From the NCBI RefSeq assembly GCF_036013975.1, contig NZ_CP107904.1:1240001-1304000 (forward strand): 64,000 bases of DNA. The letters are read 5' to 3'. The notes under the pieces are model-generated. The model saw only the letters and a program-made list of their open reading frames with translations, searched no databases and had not been told where the DNA came from. A program made the position numbers and the translations under genes. Numbering within the stretch: the stretch's first letter is position 1; every line of letters starts with the position of its first letter. Source of the stretch: Kitasatospora sp. NBC_00458. GTDB lineage: Bacteria > Actinomycetota > Actinomycetes > Streptomycetales > Streptomycetaceae. Shown piece after piece: positions 43,664 through 52,419 of the stretch.

Positions 43664-46126
43664 CTACGCGCCCCAGGCCTCGAACTCGTAGATGCGGGCG
43701 GCGGGGTCGGTGTTCTGGGTCGGCTTGGTGACCACCAGCCGGGCGTACCGGGCGGTCGCCGTCACCGGGTGGGTGGTGGTGCCCGCGGTGTTGCCGGTGA
43801 CGGTGGCGACGGTGGTCCACGGGTCGGTGTCGGACGCGCGCACCTGGACGGTGAAGTCGCGGGTGTTGTAGCTCGCGCTCTCGCCGCCGGCCTGGGCGTG
43901 CTTGACCACGAACTTCGACAGCGCCTTGGCCGAACCCAGGTCCACCTCCAGCCACTTGCCGCCGGTGGTGGTGCACCACTTGTCGCCGTTGCCGCCGTTG
44001 ACGGTGCCGTTGACGGCCTTCGCCGGGCCCTCATCGGTGTTGCACTGGCCGGAGGCGGTGGCCGGGCGGTTGAGCGCCAGGTTCCCGCCGGCCGGCGGGG
44101 TGCCGGTCCAGGGGACGGTGGTGGTGGCGGCGGTGGAGCGGCCGTACTCGGTGGAGACGGCCTCCACCTCGATCACGGTGTTCGCCTCGGTGCCGGCCCG
44201 GTCCAGCCGGTTGACGAAGTAGGCGTCGGACGGGGTGGCGCCCAGGTAGCCGCGGGTGCCGTCGGCGTTGCGCCGGTACAGCTCGTAGTGGTGCACGGCG
44301 CCGCTCGCCGAGGGCGTCCAGGAGAGCCGCAGCGACTGGCTCGCGCCGGCCACCACGTCGCTCGCGCCGAGCACGGTCAGCCCGCCCGGTGCCGCGGGTG
44401 CGTCCACCGTGCCGTCGTACACGGCGAGTTGGCCGATCCTGAGGTCGTAAGCGGGGTTGGATCCGGCGGCCTGGAAGCCGATCTGGGCGATGGTGCGGCC
44501 CGCATAGGCGGAGAGGTCGAGGGTCTTGCGCTCCCAGCCCGTCCCGGAGGTGGCGCCGAGGTCGAGGGTGGTGAACGCGGTCGGCGCGTCGGTGAAGGAG
44601 ACCGCCGCCTTCAGGCCGGTGGCCCCGGCGGTCGGGGACTTGACCACGACGGACAGCTTGCTGTCGGCGGCGACCGGCAGCCTGGTCTGGTACAGCCGCA
44701 GGGTGTTGACGGCGTTCAGGTTGCCGCTGAGGCGCAGCGAGGAGCCGCCCTCGTAGGCGTCGGTGAAGTCGACCGACGGGGTGAGCTCGGCGCCGGTCGA
44801 GGAGAGCAGCCAGTGGTAGGTGGGCGGGACGTCCTGGAGCGAGAGGTTGTTCCAGCCGCCGGTGGCGACCCGGGCGCCGGCCGCGTTGTAGAAGTCCCCC
44901 TCGCCGGAGGAGAAGTTGGTGACGAAGGGCTTGGCGGTGACCGGTGTCGACTCGGCGACGTAGCTCGCGAGGCCCTTCCAGCTCGACGAGGTCGAGGTGT
45001 CGGAGGGGTCGTTGTTGGCGCCCACCCAGTACCGGGCGTCCTTGGCCAGGTAGTCGGCGCGGCCGGTGGCGGACTTCCAGGTCCACTCGGGCCGGTAGAG
45101 GCCGAGCGAGGTGGTGTGCGGGGCGTTGGCGGGGAAGAGGCTGTTCCAGTCGACGCCCGTGTTGTAGCCGTTGGCCTCGGTGTCGATGCCGGAGTAGAGC
45201 TCGTACTCGCTGCGGCCGAGGCCGCGGGCCAGGGTCCGGGAGGAGTTCAGGCCGCCGGAGGACCAGTTGAAGTTGAGGAACATCGAGTCGGAGGTGCGCT
45301 TGGCGCCCTCCTGGAGGAACGCGTCGTTGGCGGAGGTCAGCGCGTTCTGCCAACTGACCGGTCCGGACTCGGTCATGGCGTCGTACCACATGAAGTCGGT
45401 GCCGCTCTGCGCCTTGGTGTACTGCATGAGGCTGCGGACCTCGCCGGCGAGCGCCGAATCGCCGCCGCCGGTCTCCTGGTTGATGAACCAGCCGTCGAAG
45501 CCGTAGTACTGGGCCGCCTGCACCAGCTTGTCGGCGACGGGGTAGCGGGAGCCGGACTTCTGGACGAAGTCGCGGACCCACTGGAGCTGTCCGCCGTACG
45601 CGGCGGGCGGGAAGAAGACGGTGCCGTAGACCTTGACGCCGTTGCGGTGGGCGGCGTCGATGACGGTCGGGTTGGGGGCGAGGATCAGGCCCTCGCCGGC
45701 CGAGCCGCCCCAGAAGACCAGCTTGTCGACGTACTGCCAGTAGCCGAAGGCGTAGTAGTTGGGGTCGGCGGAGCCCTGGGAGGGGTTGTCGGAGGTCGGG
45801 CCGAAGGAGACCAGGGAGGCGATCTTCCCTTCGCCCGCACGGGCGTTGGGGTTGGCCTTCAGTGCCGGGTCGCTGGTGCGCGGCTGGAGCGGGACGCGCG
45901 AGCGGTTGAACCGGGCGTCGGGGTCGGTGGCCGGGTCCCAGTTCAGGATGCTGTTCGGGTACCAGTAGGAGGCGTAGGGCTGGGTGCCGGCGGCGGCGCT
46001 CGCCGCGGCGGGGGCCGCCGGGGAGGGTGCGGCGGGGGTCGGGGCGGCCTGGGCGGCGGTGGGTGCGGTGCCCAGGAGGGCGGCTCCGAGGGCGGCGCTC
46101 AGCAGCAGGGGTATCCGTCGAGACAT
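43664..46126 (-). CDS. Secreted GH85 endo-beta-N-acetylglucosaminidase with F5/8 type C domain
   Basis: An 820-residue exported ENGase. The signal peptide ends near AAQAAP. The GH85 barrel has SYWYPNSILNWDP, YWQYVDKLVFWGG and the catalytic block GFDGWFINQETGG, with Asn216 and Glu218 as the oxazoline-stabilising residue and general acid by family knowledge. Beta-sandwich and fibronectin-like domains follow, and an F5/8 type C (CBM32-like) module ends the chain (NLALNRPATASGQC to YEFEAWGA). It cleaves the chitobiose core of N-glycans, leaving GlcNAc on the protein. ATG 46126 is first in an operon with GH38 and the coupled unknown gene; its promoter and LacI operator lie at 46374-46402, giving a leader of about 240 nt. 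Confidence 0.93.
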   Translation of the reverse strand: MSRRIPLLLSAALGAALLGTAPTAAQAAPTPAAPSPAAPAAASAAAGTQPYASYWYPNSILNWDPATDPDARFNRSRVPLQPRTSDPALKANPNARAGEGKIASLVSFGPTSDNPSQGSADPNYYAFGYWQYVDKLVFWGGSAGEGLILAPNPTVIDAAHRNGVKVYGTVFFPPAAYGGQLQWVRDFVQKSGSRYPVADKLVQAAQYYGFDGWFINQETGGGDSALAGEVRSLMQYTKAQSGTDFMWYDAMTESGPVSWQNALTSANDAFLQEGAKRTSDSMFLNFNWSSGGLNSSRTLARGLGRSEYELYSGIDTEANGYNTGVDWNSLFPANAPHTTSLGLYRPEWTWKSATGRADYLAKDARYWVGANNDPSDTSTSSSWKGLASYVAESTPVTAKPFVTNFSSGEGDFYNAAGARVATGGWNNLSLQDVPPTYHWLLSSTGAELTPSVDFTDAYEGGSSLRLSGNLNAVNTLRLYQTRLPVAADSKLSVVVKSPTAGATGLKAAVSFTDAPTAFTTLDLGATSGTGWERKTLDLSAYAGRTIAQIGFQAAGSNPAYDLRIGQLAVYDGTVDAPAAPGGLTVLGASDVVAGASQSLRLSWTPSASGAVHHYELYRRNADGTRGYLGATPSDAYFVNRLDRAGTEANTVIEVEAVSTEYGRSTAATTTVPWTGTPPAGGNLALNRPATASGQCNTDEGPAKAVNGTVNGGNGDKWCTTTGGKWLEVDLGSAKALSKFVVKHAQAGGESASYNTRDFTVQVRASDTDPWTTVATVTGNTAGTTTHPVTATARYARLVVTKPTQNTDPAARIYEFEAWGA

Positions 46127-46373
46127 GCGGTGGCTCCGATCGAGCGGAGGAGGGTGGGGGCGGACCGCCCGGAGTGCGACGGGTCCGGGGTGCATGTGTG
46201 CGTGGTGGTACCGGTGGTGCCGGTGGTTCCTGGGGCCGGACGGTGCGGCGCGCTGGGGGCGGCGTGGAACGGGCGCGCGGTTCCAGGTGCGTACGGACCG
46301 GCGGGGTGACCGCGGGCGGCTCGGGGAGGCCCGCCCACGGTGGCGCGCCGAGCGGGGGTCGCTCGGCGCAGCG

Positions 46374-46402
46374 AGGCTAAACCGGTTCAGGGGCGCTGTC
46401 AA
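46374..46402 (-). promoter_or_regulatory. GH85 operon promoter with LacI-type operator
   Basis: On the minus strand TTGACA (46402-46397) and TAGCCT (46379-46374) are 17 bp apart. The palindrome CTGAACCGGTTTAG (46390-46377) fills the spacer and overlaps the -10, a classical repression layout. The whole element lies in the last codons of lacI, and the palindrome includes its stop codon. Confidence 0.8.
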
Positions 46403-47525
46403 CGGTGCCCGCGGAGACCGCTCCGGGGGGTGAGACGGCCCCCGGCGCCGGACCGTCCCCCGCCGGCACGGCGGCCGTCCCGGCGGCTCCGGCCCCCGCC
46501 GGACCGTCCGCCGCGGGCGGCGAGGTGGACTCGCGGACGGTCAGCCGCGGGGTCGGCATCTGGAGGTCCCGGCCGGGCCCGGCGTCGTCGATCACCGCGA
46601 GCAGGCTGCGCGCGACCTGCTCGCCGAGCGCGAAGGTGTCCCGGCTGAGCGCGGTGAGCGGCGGGTGCACGATCCGGGCGAGCACCGAGTCGTCGAAGGA
46701 GACGATGGACAGCTCGCCGGGCACCGCGACGCCCATCTCCCCGGCCACTCCGAGGCCGGCCACCGCCATCACGTCGCTGTCGTAGACGATCGCGGTGGGG
46801 CGTCTGGGCCGGGAGAGCAGGGTGCGGGTGGCGGCGGCGCCCTCGGCGTCGCTGAAGTCGGTCGGGACGGACACCGCCTCCTCCAGGCCGAGCCGCCGGG
46901 AGGCGTCCCGCAGGGCGCGGATCCGCCGCTGGGTGTGCTGGAAGTGGGGCAGCCCGGCCAGGTGGGCGATCCGCCGGTGCCCGATGGCGGCCAGGTAGTC
47001 GACGATGGAGAGCATCGCCTCGCGGTCGTCGGCCCAGATCCGCAGCGGGCCGGCGCCCTTGCCGGGGCCGCCCAGGACGACGGCGGGCAGGCCGAGTTCC
47101 TCCAGCACCGCCAGCCGCGGGTCGCGCAGCTGGAGGTCGACCACGATGAAGCCGTCGACGCGGTGCTCGGAGGTCCAGCGCCGGTAGACCTCGATCTCGG
47201 CCGCGGTGTCCTCGACGACCATCAGGTGGAGGGCGACGGAGCGGGCGGAGAGCACGGCCTGGAGGCCGGAGAGCAGCTGGCTGAAGAACGGCTCGACGCC
47301 GATGGTCCGGGCCGGGCGGGCGATCACCAGCCCCACCGCGTCGGCCCTGGCACCGCCGAGGGCGCGGGCGGCGCTGTGCGGCCGCCAGTTCATCTCCTCG
47401 GCGACCCGGAGGATCCGGGCCCTGGTCGCCTCGCTCACCCCGGGGCGCCCGTTGAGCGCGAAGGACACCGCGCCCTTGGAGACACCGGCCTGTCGGGCGA
47501 TGTCGGCGATCGTCGGTCTGCCCAC
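46377..47525 (-). CDS. LacI-family transcriptional regulator
   Basis: A 382-residue repressor. The N-terminal helix-turn-helix is canonical (PTIADIARQAGVSKGAVSFA, then ALNGRPGVSE), with hinge and periplasmic-binding-like domain (DAVGLVIARP, DGFIVVDLQL, GELSIVSFDDSVLA). The last 45 residues are a Pro/Ala/Gly-rich tail. GTG 47525 with GAGGAG upstream gives the usual LacI N-terminus; the ATG at 47549 lacks a site. It sits between the GH85-GH38 operon and the divergent importer-GH operon, and both promoters carry the same palindrome, so it most likely represses the entire glycan locus until a mannose-containing sugar binds. Confidence 0.93.
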   Translation of the reverse strand: MGRPTIADIARQAGVSKGAVSFALNGRPGVSEATRARILRVAEEMNWRPHSAARALGGARADAVGLVIARPARTIGVEPFFSQLLSGLQAVLSARSVALHLMVVEDTAAEIEVYRRWTSEHRVDGFIVVDLQLRDPRLAVLEELGLPAVVLGGPGKGAGPLRIWADDREAMLSIVDYLAAIGHRRIAHLAGLPHFQHTQRRIRALRDASRRLGLEEAVSVPTDFSDAEGAAATRTLLSRPRRPTAIVYDSDVMAVAGLGVAGEMGVAVPGELSIVSFDDSVLARIVHPPLTALSRDTFALGEQVARSLLAVIDDAGPGRDLQMPTPRLTVRESTSPPAADGPAGAGAAGTAAVPAGDGPAPGAVSPPGAVSAGTVDSAPEPV

Positions 47526-47542
47526 GGGTTCCGACTCCTCTC

Positions 47543-47597
47543 TTGACATCCAAGTTTAGGCGGGAGCATAGTCCCTGCAACAGCTAGACCGGTTTAG
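47543..47597 (+). promoter_or_regulatory. Importer operon promoter with LacI-type operator
   Basis: TTGACA (47543-47548) and CATAGT (47567-47572) are 18 bp apart and face the importer operon. The palindrome CTAGACCGGTTTAG (47584-47597) starts about 11 bp after the -10, near the expected transcription start. It matches the GH85 operator at 12 of 14 positions, read on the plus strand as CTAAACCGGTTCAG. Confidence 0.8.
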
Positions 47598-47766
47598 TAA
47601 GACAGGTTCTGAAACTCGGCGCAATCCCCGAAGCACCCCCGGCGCACCACCCGAAACACCTCCGGCACCCCCGGGCGAGCACCCCCGAAAGCACCCCGAA
47701 CAAGCACCCCGAACAGCACCCCCGACGATGCATCCCCCACCCATTCCCCAGGACCGGGAGACCCTC

Positions 47767-49053
47767 ATGCGAAGAATCCGGGCGGCAGTGACGACGGCGG
47801 CGCTGGCCGCCACCGTGCTCACCGGCTGCGGACTCGGCTCCGACGGCAGGAGCGACGACGGCGCGGCGGGCGCCGCGGCGACCGGCGAGGTCAAGGGCAA
47901 GGTCTCGCTCCAGACCTGGTCGCTGAAGCCGAAGTTCACCGACTACGTGCAGGGCGTGATCGACGGCTTCGAGAAGCAGCACCCGGGCGTCGAGGTCGAG
48001 TGGCTGGACCAGCCGGGCGACGGCTACTCCGCCAAGGTGCTCAGCCAGGCCGCCGCCGGCACCCTGCCCGACGTGGTCAACCTCCCGCCGGACTTCGCCC
48101 TCCCGCTCGCCCGGCAGAACCTGCTGCTCGACGCCGCCAAGGCCGACCCGAAACTCGCCGACGAGTACGTGGCCGGCGGCGTCGACGCCTACCGGTTCGC
48201 CGGTCTGGACGGCACCTACGGCTACCCGTGGTACCTCAACACCGATGTGAACTACTGGAACTCGGAGCTGCTGGCCAAGTACGGGCTGGACCCGAAGAAC
48301 CTCCCCGGCAGCCTCGACGAACTGATCGCCCAGGCCCGGATCATGAAGGAGAGGTCCGGCGGCTCGACCTACCTGATGAGCCGCAAGCCGGGCCTCGGCG
48401 ACCTCGTCAACGCCGGCGTCAAGGTGATGTCGGACGACGGCAGGTCGTTCACCTTCAACACCCCCGAGGCCGCCGCGCTGCTGGACAAGTACCGCGCCGC
48501 GTTCAAGGACGGCCTGCTGCCGAACGACATCCTCACCAACACCTACGCCGGCAACTCCAAGCTCTTCAACGCGGGCACGGTGGCCTGGACCACCGGCGGC
48601 GGCAACCTCATCACCAGCCTCGCCGTCGACAACCCGACCCTGGCCCCGAAGATCGTCTCCTCCCCGGCGACGGGCACCCCGCCGCTCTACGTGCAGGGCC
48701 TGTCCATCCCGAAGAGCACCAAGAACCCGGCCGCCGCCGTGGCCCTGGCCCGCTGGGTCACCAGTGCCGAGAACCAGGCCGAGTTCGCACACCTGACCAG
48801 CATCTTCCCGTCCACCAGGGCCTCGTCCGGCGACCCGTTCTTCAGCAGGGGCGACGGCACCAACGCGGGCGACGCCAAGGTCGTCGCGTTCACCTCGCTC
48901 GCCAAGGCGAAGATCATCCAGCCCGTCCAGGTGGACGACGCGATGAGCACGATCATCAACCAGCAGTTCGCCCTGGCGATCAGCGGGGACACGAGTTCGA
49001 AGCAGGCCCTGGACACCGCCGTCGAGCGGTGCAACCGGCTGCTCAAGGGCTGA
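47767..49053 (+). CDS. Sugar ABC transporter substrate-binding lipoprotein (glycan locus)
   Basis: A 428-residue family-1 solute-binding protein. The signal peptide carries lipobox LTGC (Cys21). Motifs KVLSQAAAGTLPDVVNLPPD and YGYPWYLNTDVNYWNSELLAKYGL are typical of oligosaccharide binders. ATG 47767 is preceded by GGGAG. It opens the rightward operon. The context (ENGase, alpha- and beta-mannosidases) points to a ManN-GlcNAc oligosaccharide as ligand. The leader from 47630 contains short direct repeats of AGCACCCCGAAC without an obvious role. Confidence 0.9.
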   Translation: MRRIRAAVTTAALAATVLTGCGLGSDGRSDDGAAGAAATGEVKGKVSLQTWSLKPKFTDYVQGVIDGFEKQHPGVEVEWLDQPGDGYSAKVLSQAAAGTLPDVVNLPPDFALPLARQNLLLDAAKADPKLADEYVAGGVDAYRFAGLDGTYGYPWYLNTDVNYWNSELLAKYGLDPKNLPGSLDELIAQARIMKERSGGSTYLMSRKPGLGDLVNAGVKVMSDDGRSFTFNTPEAAALLDKYRAAFKDGLLPNDILTNTYAGNSKLFNAGTVAWTTGGGNLITSLAVDNPTLAPKIVSSPATGTPPLYVQGLSIPKSTKNPAAAVALARWVTSAENQAEFAHLTSIFPSTRASSGDPFFSRGDGTNAGDAKVVAFTSLAKAKIIQPVQVDDAMSTIINQQFALAISGDTSSKQALDTAVERCNRLLKG

Positions 49054-49152
49054 TCCCGCCCCCGGACCCACCGGTACCGACGGAGCGGCGGCACCCCCGC
49101 GCCGCCGCCCGCCGGGAACGACCCGCACCGCACGCCCCAGGAAGGCATCGGC

Positions 49153-50025
49153 ATGACCCACCGGCGTTGGTTCACCCCCTGGCTGCTCGCCGGGCCCGCG
49201 ATAGTCTGGCTGGCCGTCTTCAACCTCTGGCCGGCGATCAACACGGTGATCCTCTCGTTCACCAATGCCAAGCCCCTGGGCGGCGGGCACTTCACCGGCC
49301 TCGACAACTACGAACGGGCCTTCAGCGACGAGCAGTTGGCCGACGCCCTGCTCAACAGCACGGTCTACCTGCTGATCTGCCTGCCGCTGCTGACCCTGCT
49401 GCCGCTGCTGCTCGCCCTGCTGGTCCAGCGCAGGATCCCCGGCATCACCGTCTTCCGCACCGCCTTCTACTCCCCCGTCGTCGCCTCCGCCGTCGTGGTG
49501 GCCCTGATCTGGGGCTGGGTGCTGGACGACCGCGGCCTCGTCAACGGCCTGCTCCGGCAGACCGGACTGGCCGACTCCCCGGTCCCCTTCCTCACCGACC
49601 GCTGGCTGCTGCTGTTCAGCGCGATCGCCCTGACCACCTGGAAGGGCCTCGGCTACTACATGGTGATCTACCTGTCCGCGCTCGCCAACGTCGGACGCGA
49701 GCTGCACGAGGCCGCCGCCGTCGACGGCGCGAGCCCGCTGCGCCGGTTCTGGCACGTCACCCTGCCCGGCGTGCGGCCGACCATGGTGCTGGTCTCGGTG
49801 CTCGTCTCGGTCTCCGCGCTGCGGGTCTTCTCCGAGCTGTACGTGCTCTCCAACGGCACCGGCGGCCCCGGCGGGCGCGACATGTCGGTGGTCATGCTGA
49901 TCCAGATGTACAGCCGGGGCTTCACCGGGCACCTGGGCTACGCGTCGGCGCTCAGCCTGCTGCTCTTCTTCATCACCCTCGGCCCGATGCTGCTGCTGAC
50001 GCGCCTGAACCGGAAGGCGGCCTGA
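49153..50025 (+). CDS. Sugar ABC transporter permease (MalF type, glycan locus)
   Basis: A 290-residue membrane permease with six hydrophobic segments and the EAA loop HEAAAVDGASPLRRFWHVTL. ATG 49153 has AGGAAGG upstream. It forms the pore with the next permease, four bases downstream. No ATPase gene is present in the operon, so a shared MsiK-like ATPase is expected. Confidence 0.9.
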   Translation: MTHRRWFTPWLLAGPAIVWLAVFNLWPAINTVILSFTNAKPLGGGHFTGLDNYERAFSDEQLADALLNSTVYLLICLPLLTLLPLLLALLVQRRIPGITVFRTAFYSPVVASAVVVALIWGWVLDDRGLVNGLLRQTGLADSPVPFLTDRWLLLFSAIALTTWKGLGYYMVIYLSALANVGRELHEAAAVDGASPLRRFWHVTLPGVRPTMVLVSVLVSVSALRVFSELYVLSNGTGGPGGRDMSVVMLIQMYSRGFTGHLGYASALSLLLFFITLGPMLLLTRLNRKAA

Positions 50026-50029
50026 ACCC

Positions 50030-50971
50030 GTGACCCGCACCGCCGCCGCCGTCCCGCCGGCCGCGCCCTCCCCCGCCGGCACCGCCCCCCGCAGCGCCGG
50101 TCGCGGCGCCGGGACCGGCCGCACCCGACGGCCCCGCACCTTCGACAACCCCGGCCCGCTCCGGACGACGGGGCGCTACCTGCTCCTCGTCGCCGTCCTG
50201 CTGCTGGTCATCGGCCCGTTCCTCTGGCAGCTCTCGACCTCGCTCAAGGGCCCGGGCGAGGACGTCTACACCGCGACCCCCGGTTTCTTCCCGAAGGACC
50301 TCACCTTCTCCAACTACGGCAAGGTCGCGGACACCATCCCGGTCTGGACCTACGCCGCCAACTCGCTGGTCGTCGCCGCGATCGCGATCCTCGGCAACGT
50401 GGTCGGCTGCACCCTGGCCGGCTACGCGCTCGCCAAGCTGCGGTTCCGCGGCGCCAGGCTGCTCCTCGGCCTCCTCCTCGCCACCCTGATCCTGCCCGGC
50501 GAGGCCACCATCGTCTCCCAGTACGTCACCGTGCGGGGCCTCGGCCTGGCCGACACGCTCACCGGCGTCGCCCTGCCCGGCGCGATCGCGATGCTGAACG
50601 TGCTGCTGATGCGCACCGCCTTCGCCGCCGTGCCGCCCGAGCTGGACCAGGCCGCGCTGGTCGACGGCGCCAACGTCTGGCAGCGCCTGTGGCACGTCGG
50701 CCTGCCGAACGTGCGCGGCATGCTCAGCGTGATCGTGATCTTCACCTTCATCGGCGCCTGGGACGACTTCCTCTGGCCGCTGATCGTGCTCAACGACCCG
50801 CAGAAGTACACGCTGACCGTCGGACTGCAGTACCTGAACGGCACGTTCACCACCAACCCGCGGCTGATCGCCGCCGGCACCATGATCGCGTTCGTGCCGA
50901 TCGTCGTGGTCTTCGCCGTCTGCCAGCGGTTCTTCTTCAAGGGCGTGGAGGAGGGAGCCGTCAAGGGATAG
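50030..50971 (+). CDS. Sugar ABC transporter permease (MalG type, glycan locus)
   Basis: A 313-residue permease with EAA loop LDQAALVDGANVWQRLWHVG. The first 45 residues are a Pro/Ala/Arg-rich cytoplasmic tail. GTG 50030 lies four bases after the previous stop, indicating coupling. It completes the importer for the N-glycan-derived oligosaccharide. Confidence 0.9.
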   Translation: MTRTAAAVPPAAPSPAGTAPRSAGRGAGTGRTRRPRTFDNPGPLRTTGRYLLLVAVLLLVIGPFLWQLSTSLKGPGEDVYTATPGFFPKDLTFSNYGKVADTIPVWTYAANSLVVAAIAILGNVVGCTLAGYALAKLRFRGARLLLGLLLATLILPGEATIVSQYVTVRGLGLADTLTGVALPGAIAMLNVLLMRTAFAAVPPELDQAALVDGANVWQRLWHVGLPNVRGMLSVIVIFTFIGAWDDFLWPLIVLNDPQKYTLTVGLQYLNGTFTTNPRLIAAGTMIAFVPIVVVFAVCQRFFFKGVEEGAVKG

Positions 50972-51070
50972 CCCCGCCCGCCCGACCCGTCGCCGACCCG
51001 TCGCAGCCCGACCCCCGTCGCCGCCCCGACCGCCCCGCGACGGCCGCACCCACGAGGAAGCCCACCGAGC

Positions 51071-52369
51071 ATGACCGCCTCCCGGCCCGCCTCCCCGGCC
51101 ACCGCCCCCCTCCCCCGGCCCGCCGCCGCCCCGCGGTTCGGCGTCAACTACACGCCCACCGAGGGCTGGTTCCACCACTGGCTCGACTTCGACCTCGACG
51201 CCGTCCGCGCCGACCTCGACTCGATCGCCGCGCTCGGCCTGGACCACGTCCGGGTCTTCCCGATCTGGCCGGTCTTCCAGCCCAACCGCACGCTGATCCG
51301 CCCGCGCGCCGTCGAGCAGCTCACCGCCCTGGTGGACGCGGCCGCCGAGCGGGGCCTGGACGTCGCGGTGGACGGCCTCCAGGGCCACCTCTCCAGCTTC
51401 GACTTCCAGCCCTCGTGGACCCAGACCTGGCACCGGCGGAACGTCTTCACCGACCCGGACGTGCTCGACGGCCAGGCCGCGTACCTGCGCACCCTGGCCG
51501 CCGCCCTCGCCGACCGGCCCAACTTCCTGGGCATGACGGTCGGCAACGAGGTCAACCAGTTCTCCGGCGAGCCGCACCCCGACCCGGACCGGGCCACCCC
51601 CGCGCAGGTCGAGGCCTGGCTGCACCGGATGGTCGGCGCCTGCGAGGAGGGCGCGCCCGGCCGCCTCCACCTGCACGCCTCCTACGACGCCGCCTGGTAC
51701 CTGGACGAGCACCCGTTCACCCCGTGGCACTCGGCCCGGATCGGCGCCGCCACCGCCGTGCACTCCTGGGTGTTCAACGGCACCGCCCAGCGCTACGGCG
51801 CCCGCTCCACCGCCTCCGACCAGCACGCCGCCTACCTCGTCGAACTGTCGAAGGCCTGGGCGCGGGACCCGCACCGCCCGGTCTGGCTCCAGGAAGTCGG
51901 CGCGCCGGCCCCGCACATCACCGCCGGGGACGCCGCCCGGTTCACCGGCGCCACGGTCGCGGCCGTCCTGGACTGCCCCGACCTGTGGGGCGTCACCTGG
52001 TGGTGCTCGCACGACGTGGACCGCGCGCTGGCCGACTTCCCCGAGCTGGAGTACAGCCTGGGCCTGCTCACCACCGACCGGCGGGTCAAGCCGGCCGGCG
52101 CCAGGCTGGCCGCCGCCGTCGCCGCGCTGCGCGAGGACTGGCGGGCGCCGGCCCCGCGGACCACGGCGGTGGTGGTCGCCACCGGCGACGAGGTCACCGC
52201 GCCCAAGCGCTCGGTCTGCGGCCCGGGCGGCCCCGTCTTCGAGGCGTTCATGCGCCTCGCCGGGGCGGGCGCCCGCCCGACCGCGGTCCTCGCCGAGCAC
52301 GCCGAGGACCCCGCCCACCTGACCGCCCGGGGCATCACCGAGGTCGTCCACCCGGACGACGTACGCTGA
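51071..52369 (+). CDS. GH5-type beta-mannosidase-like enzyme (resembling GH5_18)
   Basis: A 432-residue (beta/alpha)8 glycosidase without signal peptide. The acid/base is in TVGNEVNQFSG (Glu160) and the nucleophile in WLQEVGAP (Glu275); FGVNYTPTEGWFHHWLDFD is a strong family signature. I assign it to the GH5 branch (GH5_18) in which a bifidobacterial member is known to split Man-beta-1,4-GlcNAc from the N-glycan core. That subfamily placement is from memory of the signature and context. The job fits exactly: after ENGase and alpha-mannosidases, Man-beta-1,4-GlcNAc is what remains. ATG 51071 follows GAGGAAG. It is preceded by the importer and followed at 50 bp by the second GH38. Confidence 0.82.
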   Translation: MTASRPASPATAPLPRPAAAPRFGVNYTPTEGWFHHWLDFDLDAVRADLDSIAALGLDHVRVFPIWPVFQPNRTLIRPRAVEQLTALVDAAAERGLDVAVDGLQGHLSSFDFQPSWTQTWHRRNVFTDPDVLDGQAAYLRTLAAALADRPNFLGMTVGNEVNQFSGEPHPDPDRATPAQVEAWLHRMVGACEEGAPGRLHLHASYDAAWYLDEHPFTPWHSARIGAATAVHSWVFNGTAQRYGARSTASDQHAAYLVELSKAWARDPHRPVWLQEVGAPAPHITAGDAARFTGATVAAVLDCPDLWGVTWWCSHDVDRALADFPELEYSLGLLTTDRRVKPAGARLAAAVAALREDWRAPAPRTTAVVVATGDEVTAPKRSVCGPGGPVFEAFMRLAGAGARPTAVLAEHAEDPAHLTARGITEVVHPDDVR

Positions 52370-52419
52370 CGCCACCTCCCACGTCCGTTCCCCTCAGTCG
52401 CACAACGGAGTCCGCTGAC

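Noticed and set aside
40731-43691. 986-codon plus-strand open frame over the long GH38 gene
   Set aside because: Antisense GC shadow; the minus strand carries the full GH38 active site.
47526-47549. Upstream ATG start for lacI at 47549
   Set aside because: It has no ribosome binding site, whereas GTG 47525 has GAGGAG and gives the standard LacI N-terminus.
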